From assembly GCA_002354655.1 (NCBI GenBank), contig DELY01000003.1:62001-126000 (forward strand): a DNA stretch of 64,000 bases. The letters are read 5' to 3'. The stretch is from Pseudomonas sp. UBA2684 (GTDB lineage: Bacteria; Pseudomonadota; Gammaproteobacteria; Pseudomonadales; Pseudomonadaceae). Numbering within the stretch: the stretch's first letter is position 1; each line of letters begins with the position of its first letter. The notes under the pieces are model-generated. The model saw only the letters and a program-made list of their open reading frames with translations. It was not told the origin of the DNA and ran no database searches. The translations under genes and the position numbers were made by a program. Below, piece after piece: positions 9,236 through 16,657 of the stretch.

Positions 9236-9344
9236 GCGCAGTAGCCCTATTAATTTAAACACTGGGGCGGACCGTCCCGGCCGTTCCCAGAACCACCAGG
9301 GCAAAACCTGGTCGCCGTTGCGGTGCCGAGCACCGTGTGGGCGA

Positions 9345-9364
9345 GCGGCACTTCCTAGTGCCGC
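9345..9364. terminator. Hairpin between phaC1 and phaZ
   Basis: GCGGCACT and AGTGCCGC form a perfect 8-bp stem with a TCCT loop, 28 bases after the phaC1 stop. There is no T tract on the minus strand, so it may be a weak attenuator or an mRNA-stabilising hairpin. Its position, lowering phaZ expression relative to phaC1, fits either role. Confidence 0.5.
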
Positions 9365-9391
9365 GGGCAGTGCTGCGCAGGGCGCAGTCGG

Positions 9392-11071
9392 TTAGCGTTC
9401 GTGCACATAGGTCCCGGGGGCGGCTTCGCCGGCGGCGAAATGCTTGTTGCCCAGGCTAGTCGGTGCTTTCTTGGTTTTGCCGGAGCGTTCGGCCAGCCAG
9501 TTCTGCCAATGCAGCCACCAGGAGTCGGCGTGCTTGATCGAACCTTCTTGCCAGGCTTTTGGGTCGTGCGGCATGTCCACGTTGGTCATGTAGCGTGCCT
9601 TGGGGTTGCCCGGCGGGTTGAGAATGCTCTGGATATGTCCGCTGTTGGACAGCACGAACTCGCACTTGCCGCCGAACAGGTGCGCCGACTTGTAGCAGGA
9701 GTCCCATGGGGTGATGTGGTCGGTGGTGCCGGCGACGCAGAAGAAGTCGCAGGTGACCTGCTTGAGGTCGATCGGTGTGCCACAGACTTCCAAGGCCCCC
9801 GGACGGGTCAGCGGGTTGGTCTTGAACATTTCGATGAACTCGCCGTGCAGCGCCGCCGGCAGGCGGGTGGTGTCGTTGTTCCAGTAGAGGATGTCGAACA
9901 CCGGCGGCTCGTTGCCGAGCAGGTAGTTATTGACCCAGTAGTTCCAGATCAGGTCGTTGGGACGCATCCAGGCGAACACCTTGGCCATGTCGCTGCCTTC
10001 CAGTACCCCGGATTGGTAGGAGCGGCGCTTGGCCGCCTCCAGGGTTTTCTCGTCGGCGAACAGCGCCACCTGGGTGTCCAGCTTGGTGTCCAGTACGCTG
10101 ACCAGCAGGGTCAAGGCATGCACTTTCTGCTCGCCCAGCGCGGCGTAGTGGCCGAGCAGGGACGCGGTGGTCAGGCCGCCGGAGCAGGCGCCGAGCATAT
10201 TCAGGTCTTTGCTACCGGTGATCGCCAGCACTGCTTCGATGGCTTCTTTAAGCGCTTCGATATAGGTCGACAGGCCCCATTCGCGCTGCGCCTTGGTCGG
10301 GTTGCGCCAGCTCACCACGAAGGTCTGCACGCCATTGCGCAACAGGAAGCGCGCCACGCTTTTTTCCGGCGACAGGTCGAAGATGTAGAACTTGTTGATC
10401 TGCGGCGGCACCACCAGCAGCGGACGCTCGTGCACTTGCTCGGTGGTCGGCCGGTATTGGATCAGTTCCAGTACATCGTTACGGAACACCACCGCGCCCT
10501 CGGTGGTGGCGAGGTTCTTGCCGACTTCGAAGGCGTCCATGTTCACTTGGCTGGGCATACCGCCGTTATTGACGATGTCCTTGGCCAGGTGCGAGAGGCC
10601 GTCGAGCAGGCTCTTACCGCCGGTCTCGAAGAAGCGTTTGACCGCCGCCGGGTTGGCCATGCTGTTGCTCGGCGCCATGGCTTCGGTCATCAGGTTGATC
10701 ACGAAATGCCCGCGGCTGGCGTCCTGCTCGGACAGGTTGCTGTGCTCGACCCAGTCATGCAGTTCCTTGCGCCAAGCCAGGTAGGTTTGCAGGTAACGCT
10801 TGTACAGCGGGTTCTGGCTCCAGGCCGGATCGGCGAAGCGGCGGTCGCCGTCTTCGGGCTTCAAGGCGGACTGGCCGAAGATCACGTTCTTCAGCTCCAG
10901 GCCGAAATGCGCCACGTGCTTGGCACTGTGAAAAGGCTGTTTGATGGCTTGCGAGAGCACCATGCGCGCCGAGGTCAGCAGGTCTTTACCGCGAATGCCG
11001 ATGACTGGATTAAGGCCGAGGGTGTTTTCCGAGGCCTGGCGTTTCAGGTCATCATTATTTTTATCTGTCAT
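9392..11071 (-). CDS. phaC1: Class II poly(3-hydroxyalkanoate) polymerase 1
   Basis: Main medium-chain PHA synthase, using (R)-3-hydroxyacyl-CoA of roughly C6-C14. The 559-residue protein has nucleophile Cys296 in GACSGG, with Asp451 (TDHITPWDS) and His479 (SNSGHIQS). The N-terminal PhaC_N region covers about 1-200 and the alpha/beta-hydrolase core follows. It starts at the ATG at 11069-11071 with GGAG 8 bases upstream. It is the first gene of the cluster. A sigma-54 type promoter candidate lies about 140 bases upstream. PhaC2 is clearly similar along its whole length, so the pair arose by an old duplication. Confidence 0.97.
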   Translation of the reverse strand: MTDKNNDDLKRQASENTLGLNPVIGIRGKDLLTSARMVLSQAIKQPFHSAKHVAHFGLELKNVIFGQSALKPEDGDRRFADPAWSQNPLYKRYLQTYLAWRKELHDWVEHSNLSEQDASRGHFVINLMTEAMAPSNSMANPAAVKRFFETGGKSLLDGLSHLAKDIVNNGGMPSQVNMDAFEVGKNLATTEGAVVFRNDVLELIQYRPTTEQVHERPLLVVPPQINKFYIFDLSPEKSVARFLLRNGVQTFVVSWRNPTKAQREWGLSTYIEALKEAIEAVLAITGSKDLNMLGACSGGLTTASLLGHYAALGEQKVHALTLLVSVLDTKLDTQVALFADEKTLEAAKRRSYQSGVLEGSDMAKVFAWMRPNDLIWNYWVNNYLLGNEPPVFDILYWNNDTTRLPAALHGEFIEMFKTNPLTRPGALEVCGTPIDLKQVTCDFFCVAGTTDHITPWDSCYKSAHLFGGKCEFVLSNSGHIQSILNPPGNPKARYMTNVDMPHDPKAWQEGSIKHADSWWLHWQNWLAERSGKTKKAPTSLGNKHFAAGEAAPGTYVHER

Positions 11072-11435
11072 CTACGACGCTCCATTGTCCTGAGGCGAAT
11101 ACCGGCGTACGACTGTGCGCGGCGACACAGGGCTAAGGGCCTGGTATTGCTCGGGTTACCGGGGGCGGAACTACTCCGCATCTTTCTGTGCACTCAGCCT
11201 GACGACCAAATGCAGGGAACCTGCCAGTTCCTTGGTTACCCGAGTTTGTGAATTTGCGCAAGCTGGCCGCGATGGGGGCCGAATGCGCGAGGAGTATGCC
11301 GAGATGGATTAGAAAATGCGCTCTAACTGGAAAAGCCAGGCGGCCGCGAGCGGGCGAGTGCTGGGTCGATTGATTCGGCAGCCCAGCGGCAAGGCTCTGG
11401 CCCGCCGGTTGCGCAGAATTATCCGGTGTCCCGAA
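11072..11435. other. Non-coding gap upstream of phaC1
   Basis: This is 364 bases with no convincing gene on either strand. The short open frames here have no ribosome sites and are shadows of DUF971 or have biased, unlikely composition. It contains the phaC1 leader, the sigma-54 candidate at 11211-11226, and probably the end of the DUF971 transcript. I saw no strong T-tract terminator. Confidence 0.6.
11211..11226 (-). promoter_or_regulatory. Candidate sigma-54 (RpoN) promoter of phaC1
   Basis: Read on the minus strand the site is TGGCAGG-N4-CTGCA. The invariant GG (-24) and GC (-12) are exactly ten bases apart, and most other consensus positions of TGGCACG-N4-TTGCA match. A sigma-54-like promoter has been described before phaC1 in P. 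aeruginosa, where PHA formation from sugar acids depends on RpoN. The two mismatches, C to G and T to C, reduce confidence. The predicted start would leave a leader of about 130 bases. Confidence 0.45.
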
Positions 11436-11810
11436 CTACAGCAGCAGTTTGACCGGCGACTCGTTCGGGTCGCGCGATTTACCGGCGGCAGCGAGTGCGG
11501 CCAGGTAGTCGTTCCACAATTCGTCGTGATGAGTGGCCAGTTGATAGAGGTAATCCCAACTGAACAATCCGCTGTCGTGGCCATCGTCGAAGCACAGTTT
11601 TAGCGCGTAATTGCCGGCCGGTTCGATGCCACTCAGGCCAACCTGCAGTTTGCCGGTTTGCAGGATCGGTTTGCCGTGGCCCTGCACTTCCGCCGACGGC
11701 GAGTGCACCCGAAGAAACTCGGCGGGCAGGGTGTAGCACTCGTCGGCCGCGTAGTGCAGCTCCAGGGTTTTCGAGGCTTTGTGCAGTTTTATCGCGGTGG
11801 GGATGCGCAT
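11436..11810 (-). CDS. DUF971 (gamma-butyrobetaine hydroxylase N-domain-like) protein
   Basis: A 124-residue protein with the small beta-rich DUF971 domain seen alone in many proteobacteria and at the N-terminus of gamma-butyrobetaine hydroxylase. Typical blocks are IKLHKASKTLELHYADE-like residues 7-24, LPAEFLRVHSPSAEVQGHG and FDDGHDSGLFSWDYLYQL (about 73-90). The family can bind zinc or assist Fe-S processes, but no function is proven here. It follows hslU on the same strand, with a REP element between them, and precedes phaC1, the usual order in Pseudomonas. The ATG lies 80 bases from hslU. Confidence 0.85.
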   Translation of the reverse strand: MRIPTAIKLHKASKTLELHYAADECYTLPAEFLRVHSPSAEVQGHGKPILQTGKLQVGLSGIEPAGNYALKLCFDDGHDSGLFSWDYLYQLATHHDELWNDYLAALAAAGKSRDPNESPVKLLL

Positions 11811-11830
11811 GGGCGGGTTCCGCAGGGAAT

Positions 11831-11880
11831 GTAGGAGCGAGCGTGCTCGCGATCATGCTAAATCGCGAACTCGCTCCTAC
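11831..11880. repeat. Pseudomonas REP pair (BIME-like palindrome)
   Basis: GTAGGAGCGAG (11831-11841) and CTCGCTCCTAC (11870-11880) are perfect inverted arms of 11 bp. A second inner pair is TCGCGAT/ATCGCGA. The arm sequence is that of the abundant REP elements of the P. putida/P. fluorescens type. It fills most of the 79-base gap between hslU and DUF971, 9 bases after the hslU stop, so it may stabilise or trim the hslVU mRNA. Confidence 0.85.
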
Positions 11881-11889
11881 AGGCTGTTT

Positions 11890-13230
11890 TTAGAGGATAT
11901 AGCGCGACAGGTCTTCGTCCTGCGCCAGTTCGCCGAGGTGGCTGTTGACGTAGGCCGCATCGATGACGATGGCACTGCCGTTCTGCTGGCCGGCCAGATC
12001 GCCGGCGCTGAAGGAGACCTCTTCCAGCAGGCGTTCGAGCAGGGTATGCAGGCGGCGAGCGCCGATGTTCTCGGTCTTCTCGTTGACCTGCCAGGCGATC
12101 TCGGCGAGGCGCTTGATGCCGTCCGCGGCGAACTCGATCTTCAGGCCTTCGGTGTCCAGCAGCGCAGCGTACTGCTCAGTCAGCGATGCATGCGGTTCGG
12201 TGAGGATGCGCTCGAAATCTTCCGGCGACAGCGCCTTGAGTTCGACGCGAATCGGCAGGCGGCCTTGCAGCTCCGGCACCAGGTCGCTCGGCTTGCTCAA
12301 ATGGAAGGCGCCGGAGGCGATAAACAGGATGTGGTCGGTCTTGACCATGCCCAGCTTGGTGTTCACCGTGCAACCCTCGATCAGCGGCAGCAGGTCGCGC
12401 TGCACGCCCTCGCGGGACACGTCGGCGCCGCCGGTGTTGCCACGCTTGGCGACCTTGTCGATCTCGTCGATGAAGACGATGCCGTTCTGCTCCACCGCTT
12501 CCAGGGCGCGGGCTTTCAGCTCGTCTTCATTGACCAGGCGCGCGGCCTCTTCGTCGCGCACCAGTTTCAGCGCTTCCTTGACCTTGAGCTTGCGGGTCTT
12601 CTTCTTGCCCTTGCCCATGCTGGAGAACAGGCTTTGCAGCTGGTTGGTCATCTCTTCCATGCCCGGTGGGGTCATGATTTCGATGCCGGCCGGGCTGTCG
12701 GCGACTTCGATCTCGATGTCCTTGTCGTCCAGCTGGCCTTCGCGCAGGCGCTTACGGAACAGCTGGCGGGTGTTGGAGTCGCTGCTCGGCGCCGGGTCTT
12801 CGTTGAAACCGGCGCGCGGCGGCGGCAGCAGCGCGTCGAGGATGCGCTCCTCGGCGGCGTCTTCAGCGCGGTGGCGGACTTTGACGATTTCCTGCTCGCG
12901 CAGCAGCTTGATCGCCGCATCGGCGAGGTCGCGGATGATCGACTCGACGTCGCGGCCGACATAGCCGACTTCAGTGAACTTGGTTGCTTCGACTTTGAGG
13001 AACGGCGCGCCCGCCAGCTTGGCCAGGCGCCGGGCGATTTCGGTCTTGCCGACGCCGGTCGGGCCGATCATCAGGATGTTCTTCGGCGTGACTTCGGCGC
13101 GCAATTCGGCCGGCAGCTGCATGCGCCGCCAGCGGTTGCGCAGGGCGATGGCCACAGCGCGTTTGGCGTCATCCTGGCCGATGATGTGGCGGTTGAGTTC
13201 GTGAACGATCTCGCGGGGCGTCATGGACAT
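11890..13230 (-). CDS. hslU: ATP-dependent protease ATPase subunit HslU
   Basis: AAA+ unfoldase of the HslUV (ClpYQ) protease. The 446-residue protein has Walker [10 protein letters not shown] (about 56-64), the pore motif GYVGRD (about 90-95), the long I-domain with [15 protein letters not shown], Walker [11 protein letters not shown] (about 250-259), and a C-terminal EDLSRYIL that docks into HslV. I start it at the ATG at 13228-13230 ([15 protein letters not shown]), preceded by GGAG. A TTG five codons upstream also opens the frame. It lies 27 bases after hslV, as one heat-shock operon. Confidence 0.97.
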   Translation of the reverse strand: MSMTPREIVHELNRHIIGQDDAKRAVAIALRNRWRRMQLPAELRAEVTPKNILMIGPTGVGKTEIARRLAKLAGAPFLKVEATKFTEVGYVGRDVESIIRDLADAAIKLLREQEIVKVRHRAEDAAEERILDALLPPPRAGFNEDPAPSSDSNTRQLFRKRLREGQLDDKDIEIEVADSPAGIEIMTPPGMEEMTNQLQSLFSSMGKGKKKTRKLKVKEALKLVRDEEAARLVNEDELKARALEAVEQNGIVFIDEIDKVAKRGNTGGADVSREGVQRDLLPLIEGCTVNTKLGMVKTDHILFIASGAFHLSKPSDLVPELQGRLPIRVELKALSPEDFERILTEPHASLTEQYAALLDTEGLKIEFAADGIKRLAEIAWQVNEKTENIGARRLHTLLERLLEEVSFSAGDLAGQQNGSAIVIDAAYVNSHLGELAQDEDLSRYIL

Positions 13231-13257
13231 GCGGCGATACTCCAAAGGAAGACGCGC

Positions 13258-13788
13258 TTATTCAGCGCAATCTTCCTCCTCAATGGTCAGGTTTTGATTG
13301 GTGAACACACAGATGGAACCGGCAATGTTCAGCGCGGTTTCGGTGATTTCACGGGCACTCAAATCGGTTTTCTGCAGCAGGGCCATGGCCGCTGCCTGGG
13401 CAAAGCCGCCGCCGGAGCCCATGGCGATCAGCCCTTGCTCGGGCTCAACCACGTCGCCGTTGCCGGTGATGATCAAGGAGGCGTCCTTGTTGGCCACCGC
13501 CAGCATGGCTTCCAGGCGGCTCAGCGAACGATCGGTACGCCAGTCTTTGGCCAGCTCGACGGCGGCGCGGACCAGATGGCCTTGATGCTTCTCCAGCTGA
13601 CCTTCGAAGCGTTCGAACAGGGTGAAGGCGTCAGCGGTGGCACCGGCGAAGCCGGCCAGCACCTGGCCGTGATAGAGGCGGCGGACTTTCTTCGCGTTGC
13701 CTTTCATCACGGTGTTGCCGAGGGACACCTGGCCGTCGCCGCCCATGACGACTTTGCCGTTGCGGCGCACTGAAACGATGGTGGTCAA
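13258..13788 (-). CDS. hslV: ATP-dependent protease proteolytic subunit HslV
   Basis: Proteasome-beta-like threonine peptidase. The initiator must be directly followed by the nucleophile [19 protein letters not shown]. In this sequence the codon before Thr is TTG (13786-13788), with GGAG nine bases upstream, so translation begins at TTG and removal of Met exposes Thr1. A GTG five codons upstream would put METLP in front and block the active site. The 176-residue length, Lys33 region ([11 protein letters not shown]) and [11 protein letters not shown] are all as expected. It is the first gene of hslVU, behind the sigma-32 promoter at 13836-13863. Confidence 0.96.
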   Translation of the reverse strand: MTTIVSVRRNGKVVMGGDGQVSLGNTVMKGNAKKVRRLYHGQVLAGFAGATADAFTLFERFEGQLEKHQGHLVRAAVELAKDWRTDRSLSRLEAMLAVANKDASLIITGNGDVVEPEQGLIAMGSGGGFAQAAAMALLQKTDLSAREITETALNIAGSICVFTNQNLTIEEEDCAE

Positions 13789-13835
13789 GGGGAGAGTCTC
13801 CACGCAGCGGGGCGGATTTGCCCGGATGGAAACTC

Positions 13836-13863
13836 AAATGGGGGGGCGCCAGGCGCTTTTCAA
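13836..13863 (-). promoter_or_regulatory. Sigma-32 heat-shock promoter of hslVU
   Basis: On the minus strand TTGAAA (-35, 13858-13863) and CCCCATTT (-10, 13836-13843) are separated by 14 bases. This is an almost perfect match to the RpoH consensus CTTGAAA-N13-15-CCCCATnT. The start would fall about 40 bases before the hslV TTG. HslVU is a classic heat-shock operon, so sequence and gene function agree. Confidence 0.8.
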
Positions 13864-13964
13864 CCGCGCCGGTCGATTCTCGGCCGAATGGTGTTGGCGC
13901 GCCTGTAACAGCAGATTGCCATGCTGAGCGCCTGGCGGCGTTTGCTGCGCCGCCGGGCGATTGC

Positions 13965-14657
13965 TCAGCGGCTTTGCCGCTGTTGCAGCAGCAGGTTGCT
14001 GAAGCCGTTGGCGGCCAGGGCTTTTTGCGATTGCGCCAGTTGTTCGCGGTTGGCGAACGGGCCGACCAGCACGCGGTGCCAGGTCTCCTCGCGCACCGTG
14101 CCGGACTCCACGCGCACACTCTGGCCGAGCAGGATGATCTGCGCGCGTACGCTTTCCGCATCGTCTTTGCGGCGGAACGAGCCCGCCTGCAAGAAGAACT
14201 GCGTGCTGAGCGGCGCTTGAGCCACCGGCGCCACGGGGGCCACTGGCGGTGCCGGTGGCGGCGTTTCACCGTTGAGCGCGGCCTGGGCGCGAGCGGCATC
14301 GATCTTCGCCGCCTCTTGCGGGGTCACCGGTTTTTGCGCGGGGGCGGGCGGCGGCAAAGCGTCCGGCGGCACGATGACTTCCGACTCGGGCAGCAGGGTG
14401 TAGAAGTCGTACTTGGGCTTGCTCGCTTCCTGCGTCGTCGGGCTGGCTTTGGGCGTGGCCTGGGTCGCGGCGCGGGTGGTCTCGGCTCTTTCGCGTTTGA
14501 CCGCCTCGCTGCCGGGTTGCAGGTTCATCAGCAGCATCACGAACACCCCGACGACCAGGCCACAGGCCAGCCAGATCCAGCCGGGTACCGGCTTTTTCGC
14601 CGGTGCCTTGTAGCGGCTGGCGCCACGTTTGGCGGCAGGCTTTTTCTTCGCCGCCAC
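13965..14657 (-). CDS. SPOR-domain inner-membrane protein (FtsN-like)
   Basis: A 230-residue single-pass protein: basic cytoplasmic start (MAAKKKPAAKRGASRYK), one membrane helix (WIWLACGLVVGVFVMLLM, about 27-44), a Pro/Ala-rich periplasmic linker (45-150) and a C-terminal SPOR domain (about 150-228, FFLQAGSFRRKDDAESVR and RVLVGPF). SPOR domains bind denuded septal peptidoglycan, so it probably acts at the division site, like FtsN. The start is a GTG at 14655-14657, directly after the argS stop (TAAGTG), with GGAG in the argS end. It is probably cotranscribed with argS. Confidence 0.88.
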   Translation of the reverse strand: MAAKKKPAAKRGASRYKAPAKKPVPGWIWLACGLVVGVFVMLLMNLQPGSEAVKRERAETTRAATQATPKASPTTQEASKPKYDFYTLLPESEVIVPPDALPPPAPAQKPVTPQEAAKIDAARAQAALNGETPPPAPPVAPVAPVAQAPLSTQFFLQAGSFRRKDDAESVRAQIILLGQSVRVESGTVREETWHRVLVGPFANREQLAQSQKALAANGFSNLLLQQRQSR

Positions 14658-16397
14658 TTACATGCGCTCCAGGGTTTGCAGGCCGAGCAGCTCCAGACCC
14701 TGCTTGAGCGTGCGGCCGGTCAGGGCGGCCAGGCGCAGGCGGCTCTGCTGGGTGGCTGGGTCTTCGGCGGCGAGAATCGGGCAGTGTTCGTAGAAGCTGG
14801 AGAACAGTCCGGCCAGGTCATACAGGTAGGCGCAGAGCAGGTGCGGCACGCCTTTCTCGGCGACGCCGTTGAGCACTTCGGCGAACTGCGCGAGTTTGCC
14901 GGCCAGTTCGATCTCATGGGGTGCTTGCAGGTCGAGGCTGCCGTCGACTTCAGCGAAGCTCTTGCCCAGCTTGCGGAACACGCTGGCCACACGGGTGTAG
15001 GCGTACAGCAGGTACGGCGCGGTATTGCCCTCGAAGCTCAGCATCAGCTCGAAGTTGAAGCTGTAGTCGCTGGTGCGGTGCTTGGACAGGTCGGCGTATT
15101 TCACCGCGCCGATGCCGACCGCGTGAGCGATCTGGCGCAGTTCGTCTTCGCCCAGGTCGGGGTTCTTGCCCTTGACCAGGCTGTAGGCGCGTTCTTCGGC
15201 TTCATCGAGCAGGTCGATCAGCTTGACCGTGCCACCGTCGCGGGTCTTGAACGGGCGGCCATCGGCACCGTTCATGGTGCCGAAGCCCATATGTTCGAGC
15301 TGCATACCGTCGTGCACGAAGCCGGCGCGACGCGCGACTTCGAAGGCCATCTGGAAGTGCAGGGCCTGGCGCTGGTCGACGAAATACAGGACGCGGTCGG
15401 CCTTGAGCTGCTGGCTGCGGTAACGCATGGCGGCCAGGTCGGTGGTCGAGTACAGGTAGCCGCCACCGGCCTTCTGCACGATCACCGGCAGCGGGTTGCC
15501 TTCGGCGTTCTTGAACTCGTCCATAAATACGCACTGCGCGCCGTTGCTCTCGCTAAGCAGGCCCTTGTCGCGCAGGGCGTCGATGATGCCGGGCAGCTCG
15601 GCGTTGTAGGCGCTCTCGCCCTTGACGTCGGCCGGGCTGAGCTTGACGCCCAGGCGGTCGTAGGCCTTCTGGCAGTGGCTCAGGGAGATGTCGTTGAAGC
15701 GGTGCCACAGGCGCATGCACTCGGCTTCGCCGGCTTGCAGCTGGACCACCAGCTCGCGGGCGCGCTCGGCGAACTCGGGGGAGTCGTCGAAGCACTTTTT
15801 CGCCGCGCGGTAGAAGCCTTCGAGGTCGGCCAGCTCGCTTTCGGCGGCGGCCGGGTTGGCTTCCATAAAGGCCAGCAGCATGCCGAACTGGGTGCCCCAG
15901 TCGCCGACGTGGTTCTGCCGGATCACCTCGTCGCCGAGGAACTCCAGCACCCGCGCCACGGCGTCACCGATGATGGTGGAGCGCAGGTGGCCGACGTGCA
16001 TTTCCTTGGCCAGGTTCGGCGAGGACAGGTCGATCACCACCCGCTGCGCGCTGCCAGCCTTGCGCACACCGAGTTTGTCGTCGGCCAGCAGGGCATCCAG
16101 GCGCGCGGCCAGGGCCTGGGTGTTCTGGTAGAAATTAAGGAAGCCCGGGCCGGCGATCTCGACCTTGCTGATGTCGGCGTCGGCCGGCAGCGCGGCAATC
16201 AGCTTCTCGGCCAGGTCGCGCGGCTTCATGCCGGCCGGCTTCGCCAGCATCATGGCGATATTGCTGGCGAAGTCGCCGTGGGTCTTGTCCTTGGTGTTCT
16301 CCACCTGAATGGCCGGGCTCAGGCCAGCGGGGAGCACGCCGTCGGCGGTGAGGCGGGTCAGGGCTTGCTGGATCAGGTGGCGAATGCTGTCTTTCAT
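14658..16397 (-). CDS. argS: Arginyl-tRNA synthetase
   Basis: Class I synthetase charging tRNA-Arg. The 579-residue enzyme has an N-terminal Add-1 domain (about 1-85), the HIGH-equivalent [16 protein letters not shown] (about 125-140) and a C-terminal all-alpha anticodon-binding domain (from about 460, ending LGLQTLERM). As in most ArgRS, a canonical KMSKS is not evident; FKTRDGG is in the expected region. The start is ATG 16395-16397 ([13 protein letters not shown]), rather than an in-frame extension of 30 residues rich in Arg and Pro. The SPOR gene follows without a gap. Confidence 0.96.
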   Translation of the reverse strand: MKDSIRHLIQQALTRLTADGVLPAGLSPAIQVENTKDKTHGDFASNIAMMLAKPAGMKPRDLAEKLIAALPADADISKVEIAGPGFLNFYQNTQALAARLDALLADDKLGVRKAGSAQRVVIDLSSPNLAKEMHVGHLRSTIIGDAVARVLEFLGDEVIRQNHVGDWGTQFGMLLAFMEANPAAAESELADLEGFYRAAKKCFDDSPEFAERARELVVQLQAGEAECMRLWHRFNDISLSHCQKAYDRLGVKLSPADVKGESAYNAELPGIIDALRDKGLLSESNGAQCVFMDEFKNAEGNPLPVIVQKAGGGYLYSTTDLAAMRYRSQQLKADRVLYFVDQRQALHFQMAFEVARRAGFVHDGMQLEHMGFGTMNGADGRPFKTRDGGTVKLIDLLDEAEERAYSLVKGKNPDLGEDELRQIAHAVGIGAVKYADLSKHRTSDYSFNFELMLSFEGNTAPYLLYAYTRVASVFRKLGKSFAEVDGSLDLQAPHEIELAGKLAQFAEVLNGVAEKGVPHLLCAYLYDLAGLFSSFYEHCPILAAEDPATQQSRLRLAALTGRTLKQGLELLGLQTLERM

Positions 16398-16567
16398 GGT
16401 CTGCTCGGTCGGCCGTTTAGGGCGGCGGCGCCCTGGGGCGCTGGTTGAAAACTGCGCATTATCGGCGCGCTTGGTCTGTGGCTTCAAGTTTTAAGCAGCA
16501 GGGCAGGCTTCGACCCAGCGGTACGTGGCTTTTGCTGGGCTGAAGCCCACCCTACAAGGTGTAGCCC

Positions 16568-16653
16568 GTAGGGCGGACATGCCGCAGCGCGGCTTGTCCG
16601 CCGGTGTTCGGCGCTTTGAACGGTGGACAAGGCTGCGCCATGTCCACCCTACG
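16568..16653. repeat. Two intergenic GTAGGG/GGTGGACA palindromic units between priA and argS
   Basis: Unit 1 (16568-16602) begins GTAGGGCGGACATGCC and ends GGCTTGTCCGCC. Unit 2 (16622-16653) begins GGTGGACAAGGC and ends CATGTCCACCCTACG. Each is an imperfect inverted repeat and the two are similar in opposite orientation. A close copy of unit 2 lies at 47916-47948. The gap (16398-16657) contains no other recognisable feature. Confidence 0.75.
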
Positions 16654-16657
16654 CAGG

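Noticed and set aside
6504-11071. Two PHA synthases as an unusual arrangement
   Set aside because: phaC1-phaZ-phaC2-phaD with convergent phaFI is the standard mcl-PHA locus of pseudomonads.
11881-11895. A second copy of the MITE end (CAGGCTGTTTTTAG) after the REP element
   Set aside because: Only the first few bases match and there is no paired end or target duplication.
13818-16448. A long plus-strand open frame (876 residues) across argS
   Set aside because: The opposite strand encodes full-length ArgS and a SPOR protein; the plus frame has shadow composition and no start signal.
16398-16657. A small gene in the priA-argS gap
   Set aside because: The open frames there consist of the palindromic repeat units and lack ribosome sites or homologous features.
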